Shown piece after piece: positions 54,363 to 64,000 of a DNA stretch of 64,000 bases. The translations under genes and the position numbers were made by a program. The stretch comes from Bacteroidaceae bacterium (GTDB lineage: Bacteria > Bacteroidota > Bacteroidia > Bacteroidales > Bacteroidaceae). The DNA lies in the NCBI GenBank assembly GCA_017617805.1, contig JAFZVN010000089.1, positions 1-64,000 on the forward strand, in the 5' to 3' direction. Within the stretch, counting starts at the first letter, position 1, and each line of letters starts with the position of its first letter. The notes below the pieces were generated by a model, which was given only the letters and a program-made list of their open reading frames with translations, searched no databases and had not been told where the DNA came from.

Positions 54363-56840
54363 CTATTTCTTGATATGCACGATATTGAGCGAATAAGCGG
54401 GCACTTCCAGCTGAACGCGACCGCTTTCAGGCGACAGAAGCTGCTCGACAGGAGAGATATGCGTGGGAGACTGAAGTGTGTTCTCGTCCATGCCATCGTT
54501 GGCTTTGAGACGAATGACGTGGGCTGATGTGGCATCGAAATTCTTCAGATTGATGTTGGCGGTAGTGCCTTCATCGCCGCTGTTCACAATCTTCACAATC
54601 ATCTCGCCCTTCTGATCGTCGATGGTGGCTGAAGAGAAGATACCCTTCGACTCATCACTCTTCAAGACGGTGTCGAACACCAAATCTGAGTCGAGCCAAG
54701 CTTTCACGCTGTCGCCACTCACCTGCAGCTTCACGTCATACCAGCGTCCTTCCTCCACATGTCCACGCTTGATGGCGGTCTGCGTCTTGCCTCCGCTGCT
54801 GACTTGCTCTATGGCGTGCTGCGTATTCCCCCATCCACCGAAGTTCAGCCAGCAGTAGTTTTTCTCATCCACATAGTTGAACACGATGATGAAGCCTTCT
54901 GCACCGCTGTCTTTGCGAGCACGGCACTGGATGGTGTAGTGGTCGGAGTCGATGACTTGATTGCAAATGGCCAGCGGAGCTTCTTCATTTCCCTTCTGCT
55001 GCAGGATGCCATCGTTCACCTCCCAATGGCCGCTGACAAATTCGGGCTTGCCCGTCTTGGGCAGTGGGTCGCAGTGGGTGTAGCTGGCCTGAGTGCCCCA
55101 TGAGGAATAACCCACGCGGCTCTGCTTGGGGGTGATGCGCTTTGGCTTTTGCCCTTTGTAGAAGCCGTCTTGCTCCACCTTCACCACCTGCTTGCCCACA
55201 TTCTGAGCCATCAGCATCTGCACGTAGTAGGAGGGAGTGCCCATCACACGGCTCGATGAGAAGCGTATCATGTCGGGACGCCACTTGGCATCGTTCTCGT
55301 TCACAAAGATGGGGGCATAACTGTTCAGCGGAACGATGTCGCTGTTGTTCTCCATACCCATCATATAGACGGCTTCACCCAGCGCTGCGTTCTGGTTGCC
55401 AAGATTGCCAAATCCGTTGGTCACAGCATACTCACCCACATAAATCTTGGGAGCGGGCTTGCCATTGGGCAGCGTTCTTGGATAAGTGTCGTATTTGTGG
55501 AAGTTGTTGGCAAACCATGCGGGAGTGCGGTAATAATGTTCATCCAAGAGATCGACAGGATAGTTGTTGCGCCAGGAGGGATCGTCTGTGCCCCATGACT
55601 CCACGTTGCCGATGAGTTTGATGTTGGGATACTTGGTCTTGATGGCATCGTAGAATAGCTTGTAACGCTCTGGATATTGGTGTGACTGGTCGCGGTTGCT
55701 GTCCATGTGGAAGTTGTAGTTTTCGTTACCAATCTCCAGATATTCGATGTTGAAGGGTGCAGGGTGTCCGTTCTTGGCACGAAGAGCACCATACTTGGTG
55801 TTCACGTCGCCATTGGCATATTCGAGGGCATCCAGGCACTCTTTCAACCATGTGTCTTTCAGCGAGTCGAGCGGAGTGTAACCACCATGCCAGATGCCGA
55901 CATTCACCACATAGAGCGGTTTGGCACCCAAGTCCTCTGCCAACTGCAGATACTCATGGAATCCGAGGCCATCGGTGGTGCGGTAACCCCAGTTCACGTT
56001 CCAGTGTCCTTCACGCTCTTCGATGGGGCCAATAGTGCGTTCCCAACGGAAAGCATTTTCAGGACTCTCCTGCCCCTCCACGAAACAGCCGCCAGGGAAA
56101 CGCATGAACTTCGGATGCATCTGCCACAGCATGTTGGCAAGGTCGGGACGCATGCCATTCTCGCGGTTCTTGAAGGTAGGTGGGAAGAGAGAAACCACAT
56201 CAAGGTCAATCACACCCACTCCATCGAAGACCAACGCAAACTGAGCCTTCTCGTCATTCCCTTCCGACTGCAGCACAGCCTCGTATTTCGTCCATCCCTT
56301 CGCTTTGGGATCGAGAACAATTTGTGCCTGTGCCAGCTTTTCGTCACCAGCCTCATTTCGCAGCATCGCCTGCACAGAACCTTTATATTTCGGACCCTTA
56401 GCCCAGAAAGAGAGGCGGTAGGTGCGGCCTTGTACAGCGTTGATGCCCCAAAAGCCCTTGTTGACCAAAAACACAGGATTCTGTGGCGTGGCCTTGATAG
56501 TCAATTCCAACGCATTGTGCTGCACAGCGTTCAGCAACGGAGTCTGCTTGGTAGGCTGTATGAGTTGCGCCTGGATGATTCCTGCCTCTGTTGCCTCTGT
56601 TGTCCAACCCTGCATATCAGCAGGAGCACCAAATCTTGGGCCGTCCTCAAACGAGCGGTTGCGAATCAGTTCTGCATAGATGCCTCCATCGGCAGCATGG
56701 TTGATGTCCTCATAGAAGATGCCGTAGTGCGTCGGACTAATCTCAGGGCCTCGTTGCTGAGCATCGATATTGACGTTTACCTGAGCCTGGGCTATCGAAG
56801 CCCCCGCCATCATGGCGATAGTTAGAAAAAGCTGTTTCAT
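54363..56840 (-). CDS. Alpha-L-arabinofuranosidase, GH51, with carbohydrate-binding and LamG-like modules
   Basis: An 825-residue exported enzyme (signal MKQLFLTIAMMAGASIAQAQ). Residues ~85-225 form a CBM4_9-type beta sandwich (FLVNKGFWGINAVQGRTYRL) set within the N-terminal region. The GH51 barrel carries the acid/base Glu in YLEIGNENYN (about residue 370) and the nucleophile Glu in YVGEYAVTNG (about 471). A ~160-residue LamG/DUF1080-like sandwich (about 600-755) is inserted before the C-terminal GH51 beta domain. It would remove arabinose side chains from plant arabinan or arabinoxylan. No SusCD pair is adjacent. Confidence 0.9.
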   Translation of the reverse strand: MKQLFLTIAMMAGASIAQAQVNVNIDAQQRGPEISPTHYGIFYEDINHAADGGIYAELIRNRSFEDGPRFGAPADMQGWTTEATEAGIIQAQLIQPTKQTPLLNAVQHNALELTIKATPQNPVFLVNKGFWGINAVQGRTYRLSFWAKGPKYKGSVQAMLRNEAGDEKLAQAQIVLDPKAKGWTKYEAVLQSEGNDEKAQFALVFDGVGVIDLDVVSLFPPTFKNRENGMRPDLANMLWQMHPKFMRFPGGCFVEGQESPENAFRWERTIGPIEEREGHWNVNWGYRTTDGLGFHEYLQLAEDLGAKPLYVVNVGIWHGGYTPLDSLKDTWLKECLDALEYANGDVNTKYGALRAKNGHPAPFNIEYLEIGNENYNFHMDSNRDQSHQYPERYKLFYDAIKTKYPNIKLIGNVESWGTDDPSWRNNYPVDLLDEHYYRTPAWFANNFHKYDTYPRTLPNGKPAPKIYVGEYAVTNGFGNLGNQNAALGEAVYMMGMENNSDIVPLNSYAPIFVNENDAKWRPDMIRFSSSRVMGTPSYYVQMLMAQNVGKQVVKVEQDGFYKGQKPKRITPKQSRVGYSSWGTQASYTHCDPLPKTGKPEFVSGHWEVNDGILQQKGNEEAPLAICNQVIDSDHYTIQCRARKDSGAEGFIIVFNYVDEKNYCWLNFGGWGNTQHAIEQVSSGGKTQTAIKRGHVEEGRWYDVKLQVSGDSVKAWLDSDLVFDTVLKSDESKGIFSSATIDDQKGEMIVKIVNSGDEGTTANINLKNFDATSAHVIRLKANDGMDENTLQSPTHISPVEQLLSPESGRVQLEVPAYSLNIVHIKK

Positions 56841-56916
56841 AAATTTCGTATTATTATTGGATTTTCAGTTTTGTGAAAGGTTGAGTTAATTTCTATGCAA
56901 TATGCTAAATGATTCC

Positions 56917-58293
56917 TCAAAAAGCAAACAGTCCCAGTTCATTCGCAAAGATGAGGAAGATACAGAGGGGTGCAAAGTAGCGAATGATGAAACGGAAGAT
57001 GGGATAAAGAGGACTCTTGATGGTGCCATTGTTGGTGAGTTCGGCACGTAGCACCTTCTCATCGACAACCCATCCAAGGAACACACACATGAGCATTCCA
57101 CCAATAGGCATGATGAACTTGGCAACGAGGAAGTCGAAGAGGTCGAAGAAGTTCAAACCGAAGATGTGAACGTCTTGCCAATCGCCAAAAGACCACGAAC
57201 AGAATATGCTCAACACCACACACACCACGCTGACCATCACGGCTGCCAAGGGACGAGGCAAACGGAATGTGGTGTGGAAATAGGCTGCTGACATCTCCAA
57301 CATAGAGATGCTGCTGGTGAGGGCTGCCATGACAAGCAACAGATAGAACACTAACGAGAAGATATAAGCCAGCCAAGGCATTCCTCCAAACACCTGCTGG
57401 AAGACGTTGGGCAAGGTGACGAACACCAACGAGGGACCTGCATCTGGACTTAAATCTGGAATGGAATAGACGGCTGGGAAAATGATGAGTCCACTGAGCA
57501 ATGCCACCAAGGTGTCGATGCTGGCTACACTCAGACCATCTTTCATCAGATCCACCTCCTTGCGGAAATAACATGCGTAAGTACAGAGGCATCCCAGACC
57601 CACACTAAGAGAGAAGAACGCCTGCCCCATCGCACTAAGAATCACAGAACTATCGACCTTGGAAAAGTCAGGCTGAAACAGGAACTGCAAACCCAAATGC
57701 GCTTTTGGCAACGAGAGTGAACAACCCACCAAAACAAGGATGAAAAGAAACAGAAGGGGCATCATGATCTTGGAACCCCGTTCGATGCCTCGTTGCACAC
57801 CCAACGCCACGATACCACAGGTAAGGGCGATGATAAGAGTTGTCCAGAAAACAGGGTGAAGGGAATCGGAAGAAAACGTGGCGAAATCGGTCTTGAACTG
57901 CTCAGCCGTCTTACCAACAAAGCCATCCATGAGGGCTTCGAAGGCATAATAGAGCGTCCAACCAGCCACCACTGCATAATAGCTCAGTACCAAGAAGCCA
58001 CTGACAACAGGGATCAGGCCCATCCAACGCCATCCTTTCCTGCCACCACTCATCTTCTCGAAAGCGCCTGAAACATCCTGACCACCATGACGGCCAATGG
58101 CAAACTCAGTCACCATAATGGGCACTCCCAACAGCAACATGAACAGCACATAAATCAGAATGAATGCTGCACCTCCGTTGGCTCCTGTCTCTGTGGGGAA
58201 ACGCCACACGTTACCCAAGCCGACCGCACTTCCAGCCGCCGCTAAGATAGCACCCATCTTCGATGCAAACACGTTTTTATTACTGCTCTTCAT
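56917..58293 (-). CDS. Sodium-dependent neurotransmitter-symporter (NSS/SLC6) family transporter
   Basis: A 458-residue inner-membrane protein with about 11-12 membrane segments and the NSS start motif GSAVGLGNVWRFPTETGANGG cut as in LeuT-like proteins (sodium and substrate sites in TM1). The family imports amino acids or related compounds with sodium; the substrate is unknown. The ATG at 58293 overlaps the preceding lipoprotein gene's stop (TGATG). A start 24 bases upstream is possible but would overlap more. Confidence 0.9.
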   Translation of the reverse strand: MKSSNKNVFASKMGAILAAAGSAVGLGNVWRFPTETGANGGAAFILIYVLFMLLLGVPIMVTEFAIGRHGGQDVSGAFEKMSGGRKGWRWMGLIPVVSGFLVLSYYAVVAGWTLYYAFEALMDGFVGKTAEQFKTDFATFSSDSLHPVFWTTLIIALTCGIVALGVQRGIERGSKIMMPLLFLFILVLVGCSLSLPKAHLGLQFLFQPDFSKVDSSVILSAMGQAFFSLSVGLGCLCTYACYFRKEVDLMKDGLSVASIDTLVALLSGLIIFPAVYSIPDLSPDAGPSLVFVTLPNVFQQVFGGMPWLAYIFSLVFYLLLVMAALTSSISMLEMSAAYFHTTFRLPRPLAAVMVSVVCVVLSIFCSWSFGDWQDVHIFGLNFFDLFDFLVAKFIMPIGGMLMCVFLGWVVDEKVLRAELTNNGTIKSPLYPIFRFIIRYFAPLCIFLIFANELGLFAF

Positions 58294-58685
58294 CAGTTTC
58301 TCAATCTGAGTTTCCAAGTCTCACCGTGCTTCACCATCTTCTGTGATGCCACCTCCTTGGTGCTGTCAGCAAAAGTGTATTGATAATAGACGGTGCAGAT
58401 GGTGTCGCCTTGCATCTGAGTATCAATCATGTCGATAGACGCCACAGCAGCACGTTCGGCACGTCGCCATTCCAGATGCTGCTTCAACGCATGGCGCATC
58501 ATGGATTTCTGAGCTGCATCCATCTCCGAACCCATATCCACCCATTGCAAATAGGTATCGTAGTCCCCACGGTTCAGCGCCTCCAATGCTATCTCCAACG
58601 CACCTGCTGGTTCACGTGTCTTGTCCTCACACGATGCCAGACACAGCAGCATACTGATGATCACAATATAACGATATAACGGCAT
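58293..58685 (-). CDS. DUF4878-like lipoprotein
   Basis: A 130-residue lipoprotein (MPLYRYIVIISMLLCLASC, lipid Cys19). The mature part has the cone-shaped NTF2/DUF4878-like pattern: two helices (LEIALEALNRGDYDTYLQW), then four strands ending in YYQYTFADSTKEVASQKMVK and ETWKLRL. Function unknown. It lies 32 bases after der, across a TTTAGAG-type spacer repeat, and overlaps the NSS transporter gene. Confidence 0.75.
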   Translation of the reverse strand: MPLYRYIVIISMLLCLASCEDKTREPAGALEIALEALNRGDYDTYLQWVDMGSEMDAAQKSMMRHALKQHLEWRRAERAAVASIDMIDTQMQGDTICTVYYQYTFADSTKEVASQKMVKHGETWKLRLRN

Positions 58686-58717
58686 ACCACTCTAAACCTT
58701 AAACTCTAAACTCTCAT

Positions 58718-60031
58718 CTACTTCTGCCTGATATACACGTTAATCGGTGTGCCTTTGAAGTTCCAATGCTCGCGTATTTGATTCTCCAAGAAACGCTTGT
58801 AAGGTTCCTTCACGTACTGAGGAAGGTTGGCATAGAACACAAACGAAGGCACCCTCGTGTCTGGAATCTGCATCACATACTTGATCTTGATGTATTTGCC
58901 CTTCAGCGACGGTGGAGGTGTTGCCTCAATAATCGGAAGCATCACCTCATTCAGTTTGGCTGTAGAAACCTTGTTGGTGCGTGACTGATAGGCTTTCTGA
59001 GCTTCTTCCAACACCTTGAAAATACGTTGCTTAGTTACAGCCGAAGCGAAGATGATGCTGAAGTCTGTAAAGGGTGCAAAGCGGTCGCGGATGGCCTTCT
59101 CGAAATAACGAATCGCCTCGTTCGACTTGTCTTCCACCAAGTCCCACTTGTTCACCACAACCACCATTCCTTTCTGGTTCTTCTGAATGAGCTGGAAGAT
59201 GTTGATGTCCTGCCCCTCTATGCCTCTTGTAGCATCCACCATCAGCACACACACATCAGAATTTTCGATGGCACGAATGCTCCTCATCACGGAATAGTAT
59301 TCCAAGTCCTCCGTCACCTTGTTCTTCTTGCGGATACCAGCCGTATCAACCAAATAGAAGTTGAAGCCAAACTTCTCATATTTCGTGTAGATGGAGTCAC
59401 GCGTGGTGCCAGCAATGTCCGTCACCACGTTACGATTATCGTCTAAGAAAGCGTTGATGATGCTTGACTTGCCTGCATTCGGACGTCCAACCACAGCAAT
59501 CCTTGGGATATCTTCTTCTATCACTTCCTTCATCTCCTTGGTGAAACTTGCCACCACAGCATCCAAGAGGTCACCTGTGCCACTGCCTGTCAGCGAGCTG
59601 ATGCAATAAGGATCGCCCAGTCCCAAGCTGTAGAACTCTGCCGCCCCATAACGGTGTTCATTGCTATCGACTTTATTCGCCACCACAAACACTGGCAACT
59701 TGCTCCTGCGAAGGATGTCTGCCACCTCCATGTCGAGGTCGGTCACCCCTACCCTCACATCTACCATGAAGAGAATGACATCACACTCTTCGATGGCAAT
59801 CAGCACTTGGCGACGGATTTCCTCTTCGAACACATCGTCTGAGTTGACCACCCAACCACCTGTATCCACCACAGAGAACTCCTTGTTCCCCCACTCGCAC
59901 TTGCCATACTGGCGGTCACGAGTCGTGCCTGCTTCATCACTCACAATCGCATGACGAGTCTTCGTCAATCTATTAAACAAGGTCGATTTTCCCACATTGG
60001 GACGACCTACTATCGCCACTAAATTTGCCAT
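58718..60031 (-). CDS. der: Ribosome-assembly GTPase Der (EngA)
   Basis: A 437-residue protein with two consecutive GTPase domains (GRPNVGKST near residue 8 and GRPNAGKSS near 182, each with DTAG/DTGG and NKxD motifs) and a C-terminal KH-like domain. It is needed for 50S subunit maturation. It follows era by 15 bases in the usual Bacteroidetes order. Confidence 0.98.
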   Translation of the reverse strand: MANLVAIVGRPNVGKSTLFNRLTKTRHAIVSDEAGTTRDRQYGKCEWGNKEFSVVDTGGWVVNSDDVFEEEIRRQVLIAIEECDVILFMVDVRVGVTDLDMEVADILRRSKLPVFVVANKVDSNEHRYGAAEFYSLGLGDPYCISSLTGSGTGDLLDAVVASFTKEMKEVIEEDIPRIAVVGRPNAGKSSIINAFLDDNRNVVTDIAGTTRDSIYTKYEKFGFNFYLVDTAGIRKKNKVTEDLEYYSVMRSIRAIENSDVCVLMVDATRGIEGQDINIFQLIQKNQKGMVVVVNKWDLVEDKSNEAIRYFEKAIRDRFAPFTDFSIIFASAVTKQRIFKVLEEAQKAYQSRTNKVSTAKLNEVMLPIIEATPPPSLKGKYIKIKYVMQIPDTRVPSFVFYANLPQYVKEPYKRFLENQIREHWNFKGTPINVYIRQK

Positions 60032-60046
60032 AAACTATTCACGTTT

Positions 60047-60928
60047 TTACTCAGGATTATAGCCGAACAGATTCAACTCTTTGGTGGAGTTACGCCAATC
60101 CTTATCGACCTTGACGTAGGTTTCCAAATAGATGCTCTTGCCGAAGAACTTCTCAAGACTCTTGCGGGCTTCTGTACCCACCTTCTTGAGTGCTTTGCCT
60201 TGATGTCCGATGATGATTCCCTTCTGAGAATCACGCTCCACATAGATGACGGCATTGATGTGGATGTGACTCTTGTCTTCCTTGAAGCTCTCCACACCAA
60301 CCTCCACAGAATAAGGAATTTCCTTGTCGTAATAGAGAAGTATTTTCTCACGAATAATCTCAGAAACAAAGAACTTGGCTGGCTTATCTGTCAACTGGTC
60401 TTTGTCGAAATAAGGAGGACATTCCGGCAGCAATTCCTTGATACGATCCAATACAGGTTGCACATTGAAACGATGCAGAGCAGATATGGGCAGAATCTCA
60501 GCCTTAGGAAGGATTTCATGCCATTGCTCCACTAATGTCACCAGGTTCTTCTCATCAGTAAGGTCAATCTTGTTAATGAGCACCAGCACAGGAACGTCCA
60601 TTTGGGAAACCTTCTGCAAGAAGTCAGAGTTCTTGTCCACCGTCTCCATCGGATCTGTGACATAGAGGAGCACATCGGCATCCACCAAAGCACCCTCAGA
60701 GAAGGCAAGCATAGACTCCTGCAACTTGTAGTTGGGCTTCAGCACACCTGGCGTGTCAGAAAAGACAATCTGCGCATCACCATCGTTGATGATACCCATG
60801 ATGCGATGACGTGTTGTCTGTGCCTTGAAAGTGGCAATGGAGATACGTTCACCCACCAAAAGATTCATGAGGGTGGACTTTCCCACATTCGGATTGCCTA
60901 CGATATTTACAAAACCTGATTTGTGCAT
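60047..60928 (-). CDS. era: 16S rRNA-binding GTPase Era
   Basis: A 293-residue protein: an N-terminal GTPase domain with GNPNVGKST near residue 11, DTPG and NKID, followed by a KH domain (IIGHQGKALKKVGTEAR). It acts in 30S assembly. Between era and fabH lies a 118-base spacer made of AAAACTAAAAGTT-type repeats with an inverted partner, a likely terminator or spacer. Confidence 0.98.
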   Translation of the reverse strand: MHKSGFVNIVGNPNVGKSTLMNLLVGERISIATFKAQTTRHRIMGIINDGDAQIVFSDTPGVLKPNYKLQESMLAFSEGALVDADVLLYVTDPMETVDKNSDFLQKVSQMDVPVLVLINKIDLTDEKNLVTLVEQWHEILPKAEILPISALHRFNVQPVLDRIKELLPECPPYFDKDQLTDKPAKFFVSEIIREKILLYYDKEIPYSVEVGVESFKEDKSHIHINAVIYVERDSQKGIIIGHQGKALKKVGTEARKSLEKFFGKSIYLETYVKVDKDWRNSTKELNLFGYNPE

Positions 60929-61046
60929 AAGATTATCTAATAAAACTAAAAGTTAAAAACTAAAAACTAAAAGTTAAAGTCACTCGCCATTCGAATGCAA
61001 GTAATCTTTACTTTTAGTTTTTAGTCTTTAACTTTTCACTTACGTA
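60929..61046. repeat. AT-rich heptad spacer between fabH and era
   Basis: Direct AACTAAAAGTTAAA units on the left and their inverted counterparts (CTTTTAGTTTTTAG) on the right flank a GC-richer centre. It can fold as a long weak hairpin. Confidence 0.6.
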
Positions 61047-62129
61047 TTACTTTCTGCCTCTTTTGGCATACCACTCTTCGCGGCTGATGACGCCTTCTTT
61101 GTAGAACTCCGCTGGAGTGTCTGCAAATTTGCTGCCATCGTAACCCCAAATCATGTAGCTTGCACCCCATGTGAAGCCTGCACCGAAAGCGGTGAAGATG
61201 AGTTTGTCACCCTTCTTCAACTGGGGTTCGTACTCCCATAGACAAAGAGGCAATGTTCCGCCAGAAGTATTGGCCATGTGGTCGATGTTAATCATCACGT
61301 GGTCTTCTTCCACTCCGATGCGACGAGCCACAGCACTCTCAATGCGTACGTTGGCCTGATGAGGAACAATCCATGCGATGTCATCCTTGGTCAGGTTGTT
61401 GCGCTTGGCCACAAGCTCCACAGCATCGGACATGTCAGTCACAGCGTGCTTGAACACAGCGCGGCCTTCCTGATAAACGAAGTGGAGACGCTGATCAACG
61501 GTCTCATGGCTGGGCATATTGGCTGAGCCACCTGCTGCCATGTGAAGGTTCTCATATCCCTTACCGTCCACACGGAGGTAACTGTCCATCAAGCCATAAT
61601 CTTCTTCCGTAGCCTCCATCAGCACGCATGCAGCACCATCGCCAAAGATGGGGCATGTGTTGCGATCCTGATAGTTGGTCATGGATGACATGTGGTCACC
61701 GCCACACACAATAATTCTCTGATAACGTCCGCTACGAATGTAATTGGCACCTGCCTCCATTGCATAAAGGAAACCAGCGCATGCAGCCTCCATATCGTAT
61801 CCGAAAGCATTCTTCAGTTCGAGGTTGCCAATAATGAGCGAAGCCGTTGAAGGGAAATGGTAGTCGGGGGTTGTGGTAGCCACAATCACTGCCTCAATGG
61901 AGTCAGGGTCAGCACCCGTCTTGTCAAGCAGTTGCTTCACCGCCTTGGTCATCATGAACGATGTGCCTACACCTTCTTCTGGCTTCAGGATATGACGGGT
62001 CTTCACACCGATGCGCTCCATAATCCACTCATCGCTCGTTTCAACGATGGTGGACATCTCCTCATTGTCGAGGATATAGGTCGGCACCCATCCACCTACA
62101 CCAGTAATAACAGCATTTATCTTTCCCAT
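61047..62129 (-). CDS. fabH: 3-oxoacyl-ACP synthase III (FabH)
   Basis: A 360-residue KASIII that starts fatty-acid synthesis by condensing acetyl-CoA with malonyl-ACP. The catalytic triad is intact: Cys117 in EAACAGF, His257 in VPHQANVR and Asn287 in [11 protein letters not shown]-terminal tail of about 28 residues after the last core strand ([12 protein letters not shown] onward) is longer than in E. coli FabH. rpmF lies 21 bases upstream. Confidence 0.95.
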   Translation of the reverse strand: MGKINAVITGVGGWVPTYILDNEEMSTIVETSDEWIMERIGVKTRHILKPEEGVGTSFMMTKAVKQLLDKTGADPDSIEAVIVATTTPDYHFPSTASLIIGNLELKNAFGYDMEAACAGFLYAMEAGANYIRSGRYQRIIVCGGDHMSSMTNYQDRNTCPIFGDGAACVLMEATEEDYGLMDSYLRVDGKGYENLHMAAGGSANMPSHETVDQRLHFVYQEGRAVFKHAVTDMSDAVELVAKRNNLTKDDIAWIVPHQANVRIESAVARRIGVEEDHVMINIDHMANTSGGTLPLCLWEYEPQLKKGDKLIFTAFGAGFTWGASYMIWGYDGSKFADTPAEFYKEGVISREEWYAKRGRK

Positions 62130-62150
62130 AAAAGAGAGATTTTGTTTTGA

Positions 62151-62336
62151 TTAGATTGCAGCTTCCTTAACAATAGCCACCTTGCCACGATAGTAACCAC
62201 ATGCAGGACACACGGTGTGATACACATAGAATTCGCCGCAGTTTGGACAAACTGCGAGTGTTGGAGCTACTGCAACATCATGAGTTCTTCTTTTTCTTGT
62301 ACGAGTCTTTGACTGTCTTCTTTTAGGATGTGCCAT
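62151..62336 (-). CDS. rpmF: Ribosomal protein L32
   Basis: A 61-residue basic protein (MAHPKRRQSKTRTRKRRTHD) with a CPNC...CPAC zinc ribbon. It is the zinc-binding C+ form of L32. It lies 7 bases after the yceD-like gene, the classic yceD-rpmF-fab order. Confidence 0.98.
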   Translation of the reverse strand: MAHPKRRQSKTRTRKRRTHDVAVAPTLAVCPNCGEFYVYHTVCPACGYYRGKVAIVKEAAI

Positions 62337-62343
62337 TTTTCTT

Positions 62344-62922
62344 TTATTTGTTTAGTTGTTCTTTAAATTGCTTTAGTGCAGCCCAACGATTGTCAACAGG
62401 TTCGTCGGAATCTTCCCCCATTGGCGCATTGTCTGCCTCACTATCTGTTGAATCCTCCTGCTCCGCATCCTCTTCTCCACTTCGGGTGGCCTGATGACGG
62501 CTGAGTTCGTGCATCATCGTTTCGTCACATTTTCCAGGTTCGTGACTACACGTGAGTGGCATGCTGAGCACGATAAATTCGTAGATGAACTGTGCAAGGT
62601 CAAGATAACCTTCAGTCTCAGGTACTATCACACATTCACCCTCGTCGGCATATTCATCACCTAACTTCACGTTCAACTCGTCAGTCGTCTCAATCCGCAA
62701 TTCGAGGTCAGACAAGCAACGATCGCAAGGCACGATGACTGTGCCAACACTATGTATCTGGAACTTGTTAATCGACCCAGCTCTGAGACAAACCACAGTT
62801 GTGTGGATGGTGCCACGCTGTATGAGTCCATCAATGTGAGCGAAAAAATCATCGCCAATCTCGTACTCAAAGGTTTTACCTCCAAGCCCTGAACTCAACA
62901 AATCAATCTTATAAGTGTCCAT
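62344..62922 (-). CDS. yceD: DUF177 / YceD family protein
   Basis: A 192-residue protein of the YceD family, which is linked to 23S rRNA accumulation and precedes rpmF in most bacteria. Conserved text includes VPCDRCLSDLELRI with its Cys pair and a Glu-rich Asp-rich C-terminal tail (residues ~145-180). A minus-strand TAccTTTG box at 62940-62947 lies 17 bases upstream, giving a very short leader. Confidence 0.9.
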   Translation of the reverse strand: MDTYKIDLLSSGLGGKTFEYEIGDDFFAHIDGLIQRGTIHTTVVCLRAGSINKFQIHSVGTVIVPCDRCLSDLELRIETTDELNVKLGDEYADEGECVIVPETEGYLDLAQFIYEFIVLSMPLTCSHEPGKCDETMMHELSRHQATRSGEEDAEQEDSTDSEADNAPMGEDSDEPVDNRWAALKQFKEQLNK

Positions 62923-62939
62923 AATACGCTTTTGGACTG

Positions 62940-62947
62940 CAAAGGTA
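62940..62947 (-). promoter_or_regulatory. -7 box of the yceD-rpmF-fabH cluster
   Basis: CAAAGGTA reads TAccTTTG on the minus strand, 17 bases before the start at 62922. The -33 element is unclear. Confidence 0.55.
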
Positions 62948-63026
62948 AGAATTTATTTTCTAACAATGATGAAAAAAACGCAACTTTTTCTCTTATCAAG
63001 GCAAAATCGTCATTTCATCAGTCATT

Positions 63027-64000
63027 TTACACTTCAGAGGTTCCCTTAGGAAGTTCAATGCGGAACGTGGTACCGACACCTAAAACGGAGTCTTTCACAA
63101 AGATTTTTCCCTTGTGATACTCTTCGACAATACGTCTTGCCAACGATAAGCCCAATCCCCAGCCACGTTCTTTAGTCGTGAAACCAGGCTTGAAAACTGC
63201 GTTGAAATCAGACTTCGGAATACCCTTGCCTGAGTCTTTCACTTCCACATACACAAACTTGTCATCCTCGTCCACACTGATATCTATCGAACCTGCTCCA
63301 CCCATCGCATCGACAGCATTCTTGCACAAATTTTCTGCCACCCACTCAAACAAACTTGGGATGAGATTTGCAATGACTGGTTCGGCAGGGAAATGCGTAC
63401 GGATAGACACCTTGTTCGAGGTACGTTTGTCCATATAAGCTACTACACGAGAAAGTACCTCAAGCACATCGTCTGGTTTTGGTTCTGGAATAGAGCCAAT
63501 CTTGGAGAAGCGCTCTGCTATACGTTCCAAACGCTTGATGTCCTTTTCCATCTCTGGCAAAAGCACATCATCGGGATAGGTTTCCTTCATCACTTCATGC
63601 CAAGCAATCAAACTCGAAATTGGAGTGCCCAACTGATGAGCTGTCTCTTTCGAAAGACCCACCCACACCTTGTTCTGCTCTGCCCTCATGGCTGAGAACA
63701 AAGCAAAAATAGCTATCAGTACAAACAACACCACCACACTCAACTGAATGTAAGGATAAATCGCCAACCGCTTCAACATCAGAGACTCGTCATAGCAGAT
63801 GCTGATATAATCACCCTTGTCGTACTCCTGTGGCAAATCGATACGGATAGCACGTCCATTCGCACGATAATCTTTAGCTAATTGCGAAAGATACGCCACA
63901 GAATCCTCTCCAACTGAATAGTGATTATTGATATTTCGAGCTGATAAAGCCACCCCCTCTTTATCCACCAAAATCACAGGAATAGTGTGATTGCCATTAA
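63027..64000 (-). CDS. Sensor histidine kinase (partial, N-terminus beyond the window)
   Basis: The last ~324 residues of a membrane histidine kinase. The visible order is an extracytoplasmic segment, one membrane helix (YIQLSVVVLFVLIAIFALFS), the phosphorylation helix with ETAHQLGTPISSL (His-box), an N-box ENLCKNAVDAM, and ATP-binding boxes DSGKGIP and GWGLGLSLARRI. The frame is still open at base 64000, so the N-terminal sensor and first membrane segment are cut off. No response regulator is seen. Confidence 0.93.
   Translation of the reverse strand, partial: NGNHTIPVILVDKEGVALSARNINNHYSVGEDSVAYLSQLAKDYRANGRAIRIDLPQEYDKGDYISICYDESLMLKRLAIYPYIQLSVVVLFVLIAIFALFSAMRAEQNKVWVGLSKETAHQLGTPISSLIAWHEVMKETYPDDVLLPEMEKDIKRLERIAERFSKIGSIPEPKPDDVLEVLSRVVAYMDKRTSNKVSIRTHFPAEPVIANLIPSLFEWVAENLCKNAVDAMGGAGSIDISVDEDDKFVYVEVKDSGKGIPKSDFNAVFKPGFTTKERGWGLGLSLARRIVEEYHKGKIFVKDSVLGVGTTFRIELPKGTSEV

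Overview
The window looks like chromosome from a Bacteroidales bacterium, most likely a Prevotella or close relative (Prevotellaceae). The evidence is the repeated Bacteroidetes promoter form (TTTG, 19-21 bases, TAnnTTTG), weak ribosome binding sites, many lipoproteins with a Cys about 20 residues from the start, corrinoid-uptake proteins of the BtuG/DUF4465 kind, and heptanucleotide spacer repeats between genes. No rRNA, tRNA, CRISPR array or insertion sequence was recognised.

Layout. 1-1.94 kb: a queuosine operon (transporter, queC, queF) behind a preQ1-I-like riboswitch. 1.93-9.5 kb: a LuxR regulator fused to a hemerythrin domain, divergent from a porin / imelysin / di-heme oxidoreductase / cytochrome c biogenesis operon. 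9.7-12.4 kb: an HU-like protein, an AT-rich acyltransferase and a lone nucleotidyltransferase. 12.6-25.7 kb: a minus-strand run of ten genes behind a cobalamin riboswitch, containing a dicarboxylate-type transporter, a three-subunit propionyl-CoA carboxylase / methylmalonyl-CoA decarboxylase, and a corrinoid uptake system (DUF4465 lipoprotein, BtuG-like propeller, PKD-type surface protein, BtuB, BtuF, BtuC, no BtuD). 26.1-40.3 kb: mostly housekeeping and envelope genes (S41-like pseudo-protease, N-domainless ClpB, MtgA, OmpA-like lipoprotein, ProS, S37 peptidase, ClpC, UxaC, TrmN6, HD hydrolase).

40.4-54 kb is the accessory region. It holds a toxin-antitoxin pair inside 36-base direct repeats, then a six-gene minus-strand operon: type III-like restriction subunit, methyltransferase, EVE-like/HNH nuclease, SNF2 helicase, Hsp70/actin-like ATPase and a small charged protein. 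This is a candidate composite anti-phage system. Its leader contains a structured element with a second copy at 11.8 kb; the two copies differ in sequence but keep the same helices. 54-64 kb: a decayed metallo-hydrolase, a GH51 arabinofuranosidase, an NSS transporter, then the conserved der / era / fabH / rpmF / yceD cluster and a histidine kinase that runs off the right edge.

The two clearest systems are the B12-riboswitch operon, which joins corrinoid capture to the B12-dependent succinate/propionate branch, and the defence operon with its structured leader.
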